Shown piece by piece: positions 13,336-26,490 of a stretch of 64,000 nt of DNA. The position numbers and the translations under genes are program-made. Position 1 is the first letter of the stretch. Each line of letters opens with the position of its first letter. Source of the DNA: Glandiceps talaboti (Eukaryota > Hemichordata > Enteropneusta > Spengelidae); contig NC_135554.1 of assembly GCF_964340395.1 (NCBI RefSeq), positions 12,266,251 to 12,330,250 of the forward strand. The letters run 5' to 3'. The notes below the pieces were generated by a model. That model was not told the DNA's origin and made no database searches. It saw only the letters and a program-made list of their open reading frames with translations.

Positions 13336-14284
13336 AAGAAAAAAAAAATGTATTTTTTCAGTTCTATTCTCTGTCCTTTCTGTCCTGTTATTCTCTATAC
13401 AACTTCATTTCTCTTCTCTTTATTGAATTCCTTGTTACAAGTCTCTTTCCTTCATTTTAGCAAGGTTGACAAGTCTGTAGAACAACTTTGTAAGAAGATG
13501 ATTAAATACTTATCATCCTGATGGGTGTATATATGTAGCCATGAACTATTGTGTGATTTTATCAGGAGTACTAATACATTCGTCCTATTAATCAAAGTGG
13601 CATTGCCATCGCTAACAATATTTTCAAGTTATCCAATTTGTACTTTAGTATGTAACTTTTTGAAACACTTACGTGATTGTCATCAGTGTGCTAGATGAAT
13701 TTTCATTTATATGAACCATTACTTCTATGAAACATTTTTCTTCAGTGTGAACTTGTCAAAATAATCCACCAGATAACATGTCAAACATTTCTAGAACTCA
13801 GAACCCCTTTGGGATTTACTGTTTAAAAGTAATTAAAAGTAATAATGTAAACATCGGAATCGGGTCATGAAACGCTATGGAGTCGGTCATTTCCCTGATA
13901 ATACAACTAATTTAAAGCTAAAAACTGGTCAAGAAATTAGGAATGCAGTATGACTTTTACCAATTTTAAGCATAATTTTGAAAATGATGGAAATATTCTG
14001 AGCTATTATTACATTGCAGCAAAATGTACCGCGTGACAGTATTAATTTTGAGCCCTGTCCCTCATCAAACCTCAACGGCTTCAGCCATGATGAAAGACAC
14101 ATGCTGCTCTGACGTAACAAAGGGGTTGGGTGGGTGGGTGGGTGAGAGGGGGGGGGGGTTAGACGGCAGTGTTCTGCCAAGGTTTCCAACAAGTTGGGAC
14201 ACAGGCCCCTTGGTTCCAAAAAGTGGTGTCATTTGACAGGGAGTAGGGTCAATTATTATTGTCTATGAAATATTCATATAAATT

Positions 14285-14320
14285 ATCTCAGACCACTATA
14301 GAGATACTGTGGTCTGAGAT
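14285..14320. repeat. Perfect 12-bp stem hairpin
   Basis: ATCTCAGACCAC and GTGGTCTGAGAT separated by 12 nt. Isolated; no gene context. Confidence 0.7.
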
Positions 14321-14452
14321 ATTCCATTACGTATAGACCATTACCTAACTACATAAAAAAATTCCATTCATAATAACAGTTCCCAGTAAGCTATTTTTTG
14401 AAAATTGTGTACTACACATTACACCTTAGAAAAAGAAGGCAATTAAGATTTA

Positions 14453-14453
<1 letters not shown>

Positions 14454-14486
<33 letters not shown>
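14454..14486. repeat. (TA)n microsatellite
   Basis: About 16 TA units. Confidence 0.9.
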
Positions 14487-14488
<2 letters not shown>

Positions 14489-15067
14489 TGATATATTGTT
14501 TAGAAAGATTGGACAGCCAGGTAGTCACAATTTTTAATCTGAATATCAATGAATAGCAGTGCTAAAATTTATAATTTTTTCAGACAAGGACAATGAACAA
14601 TTTCAAAATAAGTCACAGTGAACATATGATTGAATAAAAACTTTGAGAAATCCTAAACTTGTAACCACTTGTTTCATTTTTAAAATTGTTAGTACACTGC
14701 TGTGTTTATCATTCCCTCTTCAAATTCATGACATTCCTGAAGAAAAAAAATCCCTGACTTTAAAAAGTACCAAATGTGAACGAAAAACTTACAAATAATA
14801 GTCAAACAAACTTTAAAATAATTTATTTTTTATTAATTAACCCTTACTGGCTGTGTATCATGATTTGGTCCTGCTATATCAAATGACAGCATAGTTACGT
14901 ACCGTAAACTTGCAATGATACGGAAAGCTGACATTAGGTGTCCTTGAAACTCAGAACTTGAATCTTTAACTAAAACTATCAACAAAGTCAAAGTTGGGAT
15001 GCTCTGTAAATATTACATTAATGTTTTTCTGATTTGCACAACAAGTTCGTTCTTCATGTCTGACCGG

Positions 15068-15411
15068 GCGCACATCACAGGCATTTGTTTCCCGAGTTAT
15101 GGCTCAGAATATTTCTATCAGAATACAATAAAATGACGATAATATTGTTAATATTGACATATTAAACCAACACTATATGAAAGGGGTAAAATTACACTTG
15201 TTTCTGTGATCGCGCAGTTTCACTAAATGCGAAAGGAAGACTTCCTTCGCATTTAGTGAAACTGCGCGATCACAGAAACAAGTGTAATTTTACCCCTTTC
15301 ATATAGTGTTGGTTTAATATGTCAATATTAACAATATTATCGTCATTTTATTGTATTCTGATAGAAATATTCTGAGCCATAACTCGGGAAACAAATGCCT
15401 GTGGCGCACAT
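15068..15411. mobile_element. Near-perfect palindromic MITE with 8-bp target duplication
   Basis: Arms of about 164 bp (15076-15239 and 15240-15403) are reverse complements with a single one-base indel next to the centre and no loop. GCGCACAT flanks both sides (15068-15075, 15404-15411). Ends read CACAGGCATTTG...CAAATGCCTGTG. An 8-bp duplication and CA...TG ends fit the hAT superfamily (family knowledge). Confidence 0.85.
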
Positions 15412-16104
15412 GCATCGGCCGTCTATAGTGGCCATGCCAGTGATTACGCATTGATTCAGTGCCCAACATTCACATGTGTCACTAGCACTGTCAACATCAT
15501 GCAACACGATCCCCTAACACAGCTTTTTCGGAATCAAAATACACATGTACTCATTTAATTTAACCCATCACAAATGAAAATCACTACCTGTCCCATAAAT
15601 TTGGTTCACGAAGGCTTCTGAGCTGTGGCATGGCAGATAGATGTTCCGGTAGCAAGTTCAGTGTTTCGCTCACGTCAGTGATTAGGTCAGAGGTCACGAC
15701 AGTGACAGTAGACAAAATCAAAACATGTGACGAGAGACGTCCATTTCGACGTCTCATCTAATCCCTCTAATGTTTTAATTTGTAGATTAAGTTTATCAAA
15801 GTTGATCTTTTTGTGGCATTTTTTATGATAACAATAGAACTGCGCGTTGTCACTGTATCTTATATGATGTCAACAAAACTTTCCCTTACGCAGTCAGTAT
15901 ACTTCTTGTGGGATTCACGTCGAGTCAGCGCCTGGCCTGGTCCGGCCGTGGACTTAGATAATTTTGATGTCTGCCGTAAAATGAATGCGCCAAAGCGATG
16001 AAAGGTGGGAAAATTATTGCTTCATTTGTAATTTTAGGGGGCCAATGTCGCAAGGTCGTGGCCTCGGCAGAACTGGCCTAAGACGCCATGGGGAACCTTA
16101 CTAT

Positions 16105-16222
16105 TTTGCTGTGCTCAGGGGTCGGTCGAAAATAAAAACACTTTTTTTTTTCTGATGTCGGAGCTGCAAATTAGGGTCGGTCGGGAGATGAGAAACAGAA
16201 AAATAAAAAGGGCCGCCCTTAC
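16105..16222. mobile_element. TTAGGGTGAC-family MITE fragment, right end
   Basis: GATGTCGGAGCTGCAAATTA, GGTCGGTCGGGAGATGAGAA and the end GGGCCGCCCTTA parallel the right end of the 9758 element (GATGTCGGAGTAAATTTGGG, GAGAAACTG, GTCACCCTTAA). Confidence 0.45.
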
Positions 16223-16345
16223 AGTAACAGCTGAGCCTGATTAAGGTGTGTAAGTCACATTGAAACGTTGATCATCGCTTCACATCTTGGGATTGGAAGT
16301 AAGGCCGACTTTTGAACTCTTTCATCTCTTCTAGTCATTATTTTG

Positions 16346-16347
<2 letters not shown>

Positions 16348-16432
<85 letters not shown>
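16348..16432. repeat. (CA)n(TA)n microsatellite
   Basis: CA dinucleotides to about 16376, then TA to 16432. Confidence 0.95.
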
Positions 16433-16434
<2 letters not shown>

Positions 16435-16934
16435 TGCGTGCGGGTGTGTGTTTGTAATATGTGTTTTGGTACGATGACTGTGGTTATAGAGCTTTGAAAA
16501 CACAACTTTCTCAGCTGCAGTAGTACCCACCATCTTTTGTCCAATGTGCTAGCTTGGTACACATGGTATGCATCGAGATGAAGAGATATAAACGAGTGTA
16601 CGTCAGGAACAATAACAGGAACACTGTGAGTGGTGCACTACTACATTCAAGTAGACTCAGTACACAGTGCGCTTGTATTTACATGTACAGTGGACCACAC
16701 TCATGAAATTCATGTGATCAGAGTATGTCATCAATCATGACATGAACAAAATAGTTTTCCATTCGTGCGTGGTAACCCTTGATTTATAAATTGTCGTACT
16801 TGGGCTAGCTGATCGGAGCACAACCCCTCACGTCATGTCTATAAATAATCTTCAAATAGCTGACCCCTTATAACGCACGTGCCCTTCATCACAATAAATT
16901 GATATAGCTGACTGTGGTAAGGTACGTTGCACAA

Positions 16935-17360
16935 TAGAGAACCATATGATTTCGGGGGGGGGGGGGGGAGTGGGTATGGCATCATATGGTTTTCCCATCA
17001 CTGTGACAACAACTATTTTTTTTTCTATTGTCAGTCCTGCATCTAATTATTTTTTCCATATGCAGAAACAATGCAATTTTTTGTCCTCGGTTATCAATTT
17101 TGTAACGTGCGGTTCATAGCTATACCTACATGTCACTGGTTCACAACTAACTTGTTCTGTGTAAGTAGCAATAAGCAGACGTTTACAATCCATGCTTCTG
17201 CTATTTAAATTTTATGTACAAGAGATAGCTGGTAAAAAATCCATGAGGAGCTGACTGATCTGGGGAGTGCTGTACTCCTGACCCCTCTGAGTTGCTTTCC
17301 TTTAAGTCGTCATAATAGAACCAGGAGCCCGAAGAAAATATCTTGCATGTGTAGTGCATA
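16935..17360. repeat. Dispersed repeat, copy 1 (carries the USP-like block)
   Basis: Aligns by eye over about 420 bp with 57745-58158, e.g. AGTGCTGTACTCCTGACCCC and GTTTACAATCCATGCTTCT. It includes the USP-like C-terminal block and its 3' flank. Confidence 0.75.
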
Positions 17361-17437
17361 CAATCATTGGAATCGGAGGCGAGGGCTTTTGTTCTAGATG
17401 CATTTTGACATGTTTGTTGAAACTGATTTTTGCACAT
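17201..17437 (-). pseudogene. Repeat-borne C-terminus resembling a ubiquitin-specific protease, copy 1
   Basis: Minus-strand open frame ending at TAG 17203-17201. It contains HYTCKIFSSGSWFYYDDLKE and ends GFFTSYLLYIKFK. The HYT...G.W.YYDD...YLLY pattern is that of the catalytic-histidine block and final strand of peptidase C19 enzymes. The upstream Cys-box part is not recognisable here. The surrounding 400 bp (16935-17360) recur at 57745-58158, so this is part of a dispersed repeat. It could be a 3' exon captured by a mobile element. Confidence 0.5.
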
Positions 17438-17689
17438 GGCTAATTTACAGTAATTCTGGTCCTGGATATGTTCAATTTTGAAGCTGCTTTCTACACATTT
17501 AAGATACTAGTATTTTTTTTAGACCAAAAACAAGTGCCATTCAACTCTTGCATTGATGTATGATTTCGTATGTGCAATTTGAAGGATTTTAAAATCAGTC
17601 AATTGTTTGTTATATGTATTAATTTGTTAACAATTTTGGTGTTTTTGTTGTTGTTATTGATGAAAAAGGCTGACCCAATTTTCCCATGT

Positions 17690-18930
17690 GTGAGGAGTCA
17701 TGAAGTCAGAAATTGACTTAAACTCAATAACTACTGCGCAGATCAGTCTGAAATATTTAAGGAATGTTCTTAGGGTGTTTAGATTAAGAAATGTTCATGA
17801 CATGATGATTCCATCTTTGATATGCAAATTGGGCTAAAATGTGTCTTGTTGCAATTGGTAAAAAATCTTTTATTCCAAAACTACTCAGAAGATTGGGCTG
17901 AAATGTAACAGGGATGCATCCTATGGTGTATAGATGAAGAAATATTAAGCACATAGTGGTCTCATGAGTGATATGCAAATTAGGTGTAAAAATGTGAATA
18001 TTGGTCAAAAGTTTGTCTCAAACAGTACTTGGTCAGTGAGACTGAAACTTGGTGAGATGTTTCTAGAAGTGTTATTCTGCAGATTTTCTTCAACATATTT
18101 TGACACAATTTGCCCTAGCAACCATGACCACGCCCATAGCAACAGCAAAAACGGTGTTGTATTTCACAAAAATAACCACGGGATTAAAAGACAATGGAAT
18201 AAACATTCCAAAAATGTATGTAAGTTTGCCTAGCAACAAGATAACGCTCATAGCAACAGCCAAATAATCACGCATATTTCAAAGACAACAACAGGAATTG
18301 GTAGGCAAAGGAATAAGCATTCAAAAAATGTATGCACATATGCCTAGCAACAAGACCACGCCCATAACAACAGCCAAATGATCACATATATTGCAAAGAC
18401 AACAGGGATTAATAGACAATTGAATAATCTTTTTAAAAATGTATGTAGATTTGCCTAGCAACAAGACCACGCCCATAGCAACAGCCAAATGATCACATAC
18501 ATTGCAAAGATAACACGGATTTATAGACAAATGAATAAACATTCAAAAAATGTATGCAAATGTGCCTAGCAACAACACCACGCCCATAGCAACAGCCAAA
18601 TGATCACCTATATCGCAAAGATAACAAGAATTGATAGATAATTGAATAAACATTCAAAAAATGTATGTCAAATAATCACATATATTGCAGATAACAATAG
18701 ACAGGTGAATGAACATTGAACAAATGTATGTAAATATGTCTAGTAACATGACCACTCCCATACCAACAAAGGATCATATATATTACAAGGATAACAGCAG
18801 GGCTGGATAGGCAACTGGATAGTCATTCAGCAAATGACCGCCTATACCTAGCATGGCTGACCATGTGGATACATTTTTTTAAAACTGTACAGTACAGTTG
18901 TCCTACAACGCCATTGGCGCTATTTTTTTT
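17690..18930 (+). repeat. Tandem-cored repeat element 2
   Basis: Shares the middle block (CAGATTGGGCTGAAATGTAA), about six 110-bp units (18110-18800) and the tail CTACAACGCCATTGGCGCTA at 18903. The ~130 bp after it (to 19045) is a further repeat shared with 58340-58440. Confidence 0.75.
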
Positions 18931-19099
18931 TCAAGCCATTACGGGATCAAATTTTTTTTATTTCCTTCACCTGCCGACAATTCCCCCAAATCCTTGACAC
19001 CCTCCCTCCCTCAGAAATCAAATGGTTCTCCCCTAATGATAAAATATCAATGTTGCATGCTCGTTATCACATCACTGTAGGGCTGTTAATACTTTTCAA

Positions 19100-19385
19100 G
19101 TCAGTCCACTTGTCTATCCTTGAATCACCCATGCCGGGGAACGCATGACGCTTGAGTAATTATCCCTGACTATTTGAGTCAATATTCCAGGATTTTCCCC
19201 CAAACTCGTCTGGTGAGTGAGAGACAGGTGAATGATATAGCCCTACCTGTCGAGTCTAGAGAACACTCCCCCTATAAGTTTGGGTCGCGCATAGAAAATC
19301 CTCTGTTTCCAGTGAGATTCGAACACATACTGCTACTGATCGCGGAACGTTAACCACTTGCTTCAAAGGGAGCTAAGCCTTCAAT
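19100..19385 (-). mobile_element. tRNA-derived SINE, second family
   Basis: On the minus strand an A-box-like TGGTTAACGTTCC (19344-19356) is followed about 30 nt later by a B box GTTCGAATC (19316-19324). The body below it shares sequence with 63640-63815, including the segment around TATTCCAGGA and GTGAGTGAGA. The tRNA-like part is too diverged to call a functional tRNA. Confidence 0.7.
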
Positions 19386-19539
19386 TCGGGTTAGGTTTAC
19401 TAGGTACCGGTTCGATGGTGGTTAAAATGCGGTAATTATACGTAAAAGAGGTTGTTATAGCATATGTACGCGAAAGAGGCTGGATAAACCGCCCTTGAGT
19501 ATGAGGTTTGACATATTTAACTTTAGGGTGAACACCCTA

Positions 19540-19815
19540 GCGTTTATCGATCACGTGATATGTAACCTTTGCTATTGCGTAAATTCGTGAAGTCTCTTCT
19601 GTCCCCAGCATCTGATAACCTACCGATCACTCGACGTATAAACATGATGGGCGTTAAATAGGAGCACTAGTGACAGTACACTTCAGAAGGTTTGTTTTAT
19701 TTCTCCGTTTGCTTCAAGCTTGAACGCTTCATCCACACCATGAAGTTTGCTTTGATCCATGAATAGTATATTCTTTTCGAATTCGCACCAAATGTTTACC
19801 GTTAGCATGTATTCA
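19540..19815. repeat. Dispersed repeat, copy A
   Basis: Shares with 24050-24360 the blocks GGAGCACTAG, CTTCACAAGGTTTGTT-like, GCTTCAAGCTTGAA, CACCATGCAGTTCGCTTTG-like and TTCTTTTCGAATTC. No long ORF follows the ATG in either copy. Confidence 0.6.
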
Positions 19816-20399
19816 GAAAACATTAATTTATCTTCAAACGAATATGCAACGTCTTGTGCGTGGTATATATAGGCGATTGTACTTGCTATATATAAATCAA
19901 AAGTACATTTTTAAAATGGCCATGCTCTTCTCTCGATATGGGTAGTTCGCGAGTCGAGGTCCGTTTCAGAAAGACCGTTTCTAACAGACCATCACATATG
20001 GTTATAGAGTAGCTAAGGGGCATATGGGTTTTCGTGTGAAATGCATGTTCATTTTATGAAACATATATTGTTATGTTCAGTAAAGGACCACATATACAAA
20101 AAATACATGTTGGCAATTTTGGTCTTTTAATTACCTGGCCTGTACCTGCGTTGTGAACCGACTGGTTTTCAATATATGAGTGTTACTCTTATGATTTCTA
20201 GTCAAAGTGTGATGATCTCCTTGATTGAGCAAAACAACTCACCTCTGATGCAGTTGTCCAGCAATAAATAACTGCATAATTTGTAATCGCTGACTGGCTT
20301 TTTGTGCAATGTGTACTTAACTCCAATCTCCTAAACTACATTTGTTTTGATGAAAGGCATATAATTAGTCAGGAGGCCAAGGTCCAAAAAGTGGCTTAA

Positions 20400-20490
20400 A
20401 ACAAGAGTTACCTTATGTGGTTTAAAGTACAATTTTTGACATCATATGTGGTTAGAGAATATATGAGTCCTATATATGTTGCCCCTCTGG

Positions 20491-20583
<93 letters not shown>

Positions 20584-21659
20584 GTTTAGGGAGACGGGCC
20601 ACCCATTCATAATATGACCTTTCCGATCAGAGGTCAAAACCAATCAAAATTCAAGGTCATCTTTTTTTTCTATTTTAATTAAAACTCTGGCGGAAAGTTT
20701 ACATAACTAACATAGGGCATATTTGTTATAGCTGGAAATCAGTCACAAAATAGCAAATGATTTGGTTTCATTAAAAATAAACCAAAAACCTATTGGAAAT
20801 GCTTTATTACAAAAGCGTGTCACCAAGACAACTGATATCAAGATCCACAATTATGAAATATATGGCAATACTGAAGATATCAAGATCCCCAAATGCTATA
20901 GATATGCCATGGGTTTTAGGGGATGGGCAACTCACTGTACACATGATCATTTTGATTCATGGTCAAGTCATAGTCAAAATTCAAGGTAATCTTAATTTTT
21001 TCAGTTTTTATCAACAAATCACCGAAACATTACATTAATTACAATTAACGGTAACGTTATATGCTACAAAGAGGTCATAATAGAGCGATTATGACAAAAA
21101 TACATTGGAAGTTGCTTAGAAATTACACAAATGAAATTATCAGGTCAACAAAATGATGGTAGCTCGTCAACTGATTTGCTATGTTGAATAATTCTGGAAT
21201 ACTTTAATGCTGTATATCTTGGTGTCTGGAAGAGCTATGATTATGATGCATTTGTCCTTATATTAGTTTTGAGGGATGGGCTACACATTGGTTACGTGTT
21301 ATTTGACGTATAAGGTCAAAGTCAAACCTGACGACCTGCATTTCATGGGTGGTGGTGGTGGTGGTGGTTGGGGGGGGGGTCATGCAGTAGTATGAAAATG
21401 TTCAGTGCTGGCATATTACCGCTGACTCAGAGGAAGAAACATCACGAATCATAACAGATATTGTTTCTTAAACGGCTACAAACTCAATGTAGGAATCATA
21501 ACTATACTTGTAATTAACCACCCAGTATGGGTATATATAGAGGAAAACATATCTCAGAAACTGCTTATTACTGCAAGGGAAGAAATCTACTAAACACAAC
21601 AGACAGAATTATCAAAATGATTCAAAGAAATTTGCTTGATGGAACAAAACAAAATTAAA

Positions 21660-21693
<34 letters not shown>

Positions 21694-23000
21694 TAATATA
21701 ATATAATATAATATAATATAATATGATAATATATCAGTATATTGCCATTTTTACATAAAATGCATTAGCAATTGGCTTTCCATGTGCCCTCATAAGTAAA
21801 AATACACATGACACTAAAAGATACAAATGCAGAGACAAATATTAAACATGAAGCTAAAACAAATGGTAAAAGATTCTAGGAATGGTTTAAACTGAGAATC
21901 GCAGATGGATAAAAGCTCTTTCTAAAACGTCCTGATTTCGTTTTGATACTCCTGTACCACCTACCCGAGGTAACAGTTCAAAAAAATGTATGTGCTGGAT
22001 GACTGGAATCCTTAATGGCGGATGTAGCTTTGGTCTAATCACTGATCTCGATACCAGTTGTCTGGGAACAGAATTTGTTACGAAGCTAGCAAAGTTAAAA
22101 CATACTTTTGCTATTAATTTCTGAAAGACTATATAATTTGCTATTAGAGACCGATTTGCAGGCTTACACAGTATGTCTCGGTGGCTGTTGGGGAAAACAC
22201 CTGTGAATGTTTCGATTGAAAAAGTGAAAATATTGCAGTGTCCTTGTAATTAGACTATGACCCTGACCTTAAGATCATGTGATAGGTGAGTTGCCCGTCC
22301 AATAAAATCTATATATAGACACTTGCATCATACCTGTAGGTCTTCGAGGCCCTGTGATATTCAGCACTTTCATATTTTGGAGATCTTGATACCACTTGTC
22401 TTGGTAACAGAAGTTTGTAATAAATGCAACTCCAAATATGCCTCTGCTATACTTTTCCAGGTAAACTATATAATTTGCTATTTTCTGAGCGATTTTCATT
22501 TATAAAGATCATGTCTGGTGTCAGCTATAGAAAAAATTCTGATTGTGTTTTAATAATTACAAAAAATAAGATGACCTTGAATTTTGACAATGACCTTGAC
22601 CTTCGATCGAAACGATCATGTATTCAGTGAATTGCTTGTCCTGAAAACCATATATATAAACACTTACCTCATATCAATAGCACTTTCCGATTAGTATATT
22701 AACACTTTGGTATAATTGGGGACATTGACAGCAGTTGTCTTCGTAACAGTTTTTTTGCTACTAAGCAACTTCATATATACTTTTCACGTTTTACGGAAAT
22801 ATTGTATGTTTGGCTTTTTTCTGACCAACTTTAACAGCTTTACAAGTCATATCTGGTGGAAGTATACATAAAAGTTTCAGTGAATGTCTAGCAAATTAAT
22901 TACCTCGAATTTTGACCTGAACTTGAATCATAAAGGTCATGTGATCATTGAGTTTCATGTCCACTCAAATATATATACACATACTTTAAATATGATTATA
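20400..23000. repeat. Mirrored array of ~340-bp repeats
   Basis: Units at about 20585, 20918 and 21267 (GGGATGGGCAACTCACTG..., then GTCAAAATTCAAGGT) face units at about 22250, 22590 and 22920, in which the same sequence is in reverse (ACCTTGAATTTTGAC..., AGTTGCCCGTCC). Between them lies a (ATA)n/(TATAA)n stretch (21655-21724). Long (TA)n at 20493-20581. Confidence 0.6.
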
Positions 23001-24049
23001 CCATTTCTGGGGCACGTGATATGACGTTTTTAATATTTAGCATCCTTCGAATGCCAATGTTATCATGGAAACAGCCTCCTGTGAGTTTGCGCAAAAGAAT
23101 CCAGAGGGGCAATATTGCAACATCAGTTTCTGAAGGCCCAGATATTACTCTAACCAAATACACTGCCAAAAATTGTACTTCAAGCTGGGCAATATTTTTA
23201 CAATATTTCAGCTTTGGCGCCCTGACTAAATACGGATAACACAGCTGTATATAAATGAGTTTATAGAATTCTATAGAGTTTAACAGATTCCTATAGATTT
23301 CGATAGAAATCTATTGGAATTTATTTTTAGAAAATGTTAGAATATAGATTTCCATAGACTTCCATATATAGCTTTCTTTTCTATGGAAGTTTATAGAAAA
23401 TGTTCTATAGAAATTCTATGTAAAGTTAATAGGAATTAAGTGTGATTTAATGTTCATATAAAGAATATCTATAGAAATTGATAGCATTTGTGTAGAAATT
23501 AACTGTATGTAAAAATATAGTGGAACAGACACATTTTATCGTGGAATTACCGTGGAAATGATCATTCTATATTGACCAGAAAAATAATACACTAACAAAT
23601 CTTTTCCTCACCAAATCAGTCATGTTTCACAATTACCAAGTTTTGAATACTTAGAAACATTCATCGTGACCAGGAAAATATCATTATTATTTACCCCCTT
23701 GAACAGTAGTTAAAAGTTAAACTGAGAGTCTATTCCTTGTGAACTAGAGCTTAAAGCTCCTGATAACCATGACTTCGAATCTTGTGACCGACCCAACCCC
23801 AGGGCGAGTCTTCCGTCGACTTTGATATGTAGGCCTGGGGGACTGGGATAGACTGTGGGGAACGTTTTCTGTCTATACTTCATGGATGTCAAAAAGAGGC
23901 TCTTGCCAACATTTATTGCGATCACTCATCATTTTGAGTTGGGCCTATTTAATTTTATGGACGGTGAACATGCACCGGAACTTATACATTTCATTAGCTA
24001 TGACATAAATTAATCGTTCACGTGATACGTACGTACCTAATAAATCTTG
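23001..24049. other. No gene; TATAGA-rich stretch
   Basis: Between 23255 and 23500 there are many copies of CTATAGA/TCTATAG-like words on both strands, a degenerate palindromic low-complexity region. Otherwise nothing. Confidence 0.5.
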
Positions 24050-24360
24050 CCATTGTGTGAATTTATGCAATCTCTTCGATCCCCAACATCTAGTTACATT
24101 GTGGCGTACATCAGCGTATAAACACGGCGATCGTTACCTCTGTCTTATAACCTTTAGCTAGCTAATTGGAGATCGCAGAAAAGGGGAGCACTAGCGAAAG
24201 TATACTTCACAAGGTTTGTTGTATTTCTCTGTTAGCTTCAAGCTTGAATAATTCGTCCAGATATTTACACCATGCAGTTCGCTTTGTTACATGAATAGCA
24301 TATGATTTTGTTCTTTTCGAATTCAAATTTGTACCATTTGCATATATTCGAATATCAATA
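24050..24360. repeat. Dispersed repeat, copy B
   Basis: Counterpart of 19540-19815 with an extra ~40 bp near 24140. It may be the end of a larger element; class unknown. Confidence 0.6.
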
Positions 24361-24894
24361 TATGGGATTCTAGATATTTCTAGAGTTATTTTGCGCCCTG
24401 TTATCGACTCACCTTCCTATGGAAGACCGGTGAGGACAGCGATCTGCGACCTGCGAGTTGCAAAACTGCCACCCGCGAGTTGCAAAACTGCGACCTGCGA
24501 CTTGTCAGCCTCGATTTCTCGTAATACTAGAGATTCGGGTATTTATTATCGACAAGGGCGAGTTGGCTAATTGGAATATACCACTGCAGTTTTGTCAGGA
24601 CACGAAGAAGCCTCGAAACGCTGTCTTTATTACAACTCGGTGAACTATTACCATACTCTTCGTACTTTTGCACTTGCTTTTCGCTCGGCGAGTCATATTC
24701 TGAGTACCCACGCTACCGTTACTAGCTTAGGTTTTAAAACAGGAACCGATAGCCGGATTCACATGAAATTCTACTTAACGGACTGTACCTTAAAGGCGCC
24801 CCTAAAATTATGTTTTGTTCCACATTTGACTACTGATGGGTTCGCCTTCATTTGATCAATCTTGTCATCTGCACACGATAAGCACTGTTTCTAC

Positions 24895-25320
24895 CAAATG
24901 GTGGCTTCAGAGGTATAGACATGACTATTTACACTGTGGTAACTATATATTTCGTTTAAACATCATGATTTGCGGCCATCTTGAAAATATTGAGTAGTGG
25001 AATGCTTGTTATAGCAAGTGTTGTTGATCAAAATGTTGTGCCAATACGTCAATAGAAGTGTCAAACTTTAACCCCATGCAGCTGATTACAATGACAGCGA
25101 TATGAATGATGATGTCTGGGCTACCAGTTACCTTGACCCACAACTGACCTAAAACAGTATCTTCAAACGTTAACATGTAGACGACTATACGTACAACTAT
25201 CATCGATATTACAAATGTAATAATAATAATAGTCTTTATTCGTCCAAAAAAATCGGAAATGTATTGAATAGTCGCCACGAGAGCATCGATCGTACTTGCT
25301 ACATTCAATGTACAGTATGA
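24895..25320. repeat. Dispersed repeat, copy C
   Basis: Shares with 29150-29410 blocks such as GACGACTATACGTACAACTA and AATAGTCTTTATTCGTCCAA. The minus-strand frame here (25009-25308) is not conserved in the second copy, so it is not called a gene. Confidence 0.6.
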
Positions 25321-25439
25321 AAATGGCGATGCCTGGTTATATCGCCATGCCCCATTTACTATTGATCAGTGTTTGATTTATATTTGGTGCATGCTCACCT
25401 GGCGTCGTTACCCACTGCACAAAATGTTGTTTACGCTGT

Positions 25440-25511
25440 TTAGCACAACTGAATTGATAAGGTTCGGTAGTGCTATAGGCATGGCAAAGTGTCTGTCTGT
25501 CTTACTGTCTG

Positions 25512-25553
<42 letters not shown>

Positions 25554-26490
25554 CCTTAACGCCAAAAACCGCCAGACCGATTGCCTAGATATTTGGTGGG
25601 TGTACTAAATTGGGTTTCTAGTTGGGAAATTGTTCAAATCAAAATGATCTTACTACCGGTGAGTGATTTGGGTCTAAAAATGTGATTTGTGGTCAAAAAA
25701 CTTAATTTGATGATGATCCCATTAGTGATATGCAATAAGGGCTAAAATGTGTCTTTTTGGTCAAAAATCTTTCATTCCAAAACTGCTGAGCAGATTGGGC
25801 TGAAATTTAATGGGGTGCATCTGGAGGTGTATAGATGAAGAAATATTAAGCATATTATGATCTCATCAGTGATATGCAAATTAGGTGTAAAAATGCGAAT
25901 TTTTATGTAAGATGTTTCTGGAAGTGTTACTCTACAGATATTCATTTATTATTACTTTAGTTATTAATAGCAACAAGACCACGCCCATGGCAACAGCCAA
26001 ATGATCACAGATATTGCAAAGATATTACAACAGGGATTAATAGACAATTGAATAAACATTCAAGAAATGTATGTAAATGTGCCTAGCAACAAGACCAATA
26101 GCAACAGCCAAATGATCACATATATTGCAAAGGTAACAACAGGGATTAATAGACAAATGAATAAACATTCAAAAATGTATGCAAAGAGACCTAGCAACAA
26201 GATTACGTCCATAGCAACAGCCATGAGATCACATATATTGCAAAGATAACATCAGGGATTCATAGATAAGTGAACAAACATTCAAAAAATGTATGCACAT
26301 ATGTCTAGCAACATGGCCACGCCCATAGCAACAGCCAAATGGTCGTGTATATTGCAAATATAACAACAGGGTTGGATAGGCAACTGGATAATCATTCAGC
26401 AAATCACCTATACCTAGCATGGATCAGCATATGGGTAAACATTTTTTAAAACTGTACAGTTGTGCTACAATGCCATTGGTGCTATTTTTT
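25440..26490 (+). repeat. Tandem-cored repeat element 3
   Basis: The most complete copy: head TTAGCACAACTGAATTGATA at 25440, (TG)n at 25514-25550, the GCCAGACCGATTGCC middle, about four units (25965-26400) and the tail GTGCTACAATGCCATTGGTG at 26462. Confidence 0.8.

Larger units (their letters stand above)
13336..15067. other. No gene recognised
   Basis: Contains the hairpin at 14285, a short (TA)n and a run of G at 14149-14158. Confidence 0.5.

Noticed and set aside
19300-19370. Possible tRNA gene on the minus strand
   Set aside because: B box and A box are present, but no acceptor stem or convincing cloverleaf; better explained as a SINE head.
25009-25308. 99-codon minus frame rich in I/V, membrane-protein-like
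   Set aside because: The second copy of this repeat (29150-29410) does not keep the frame.
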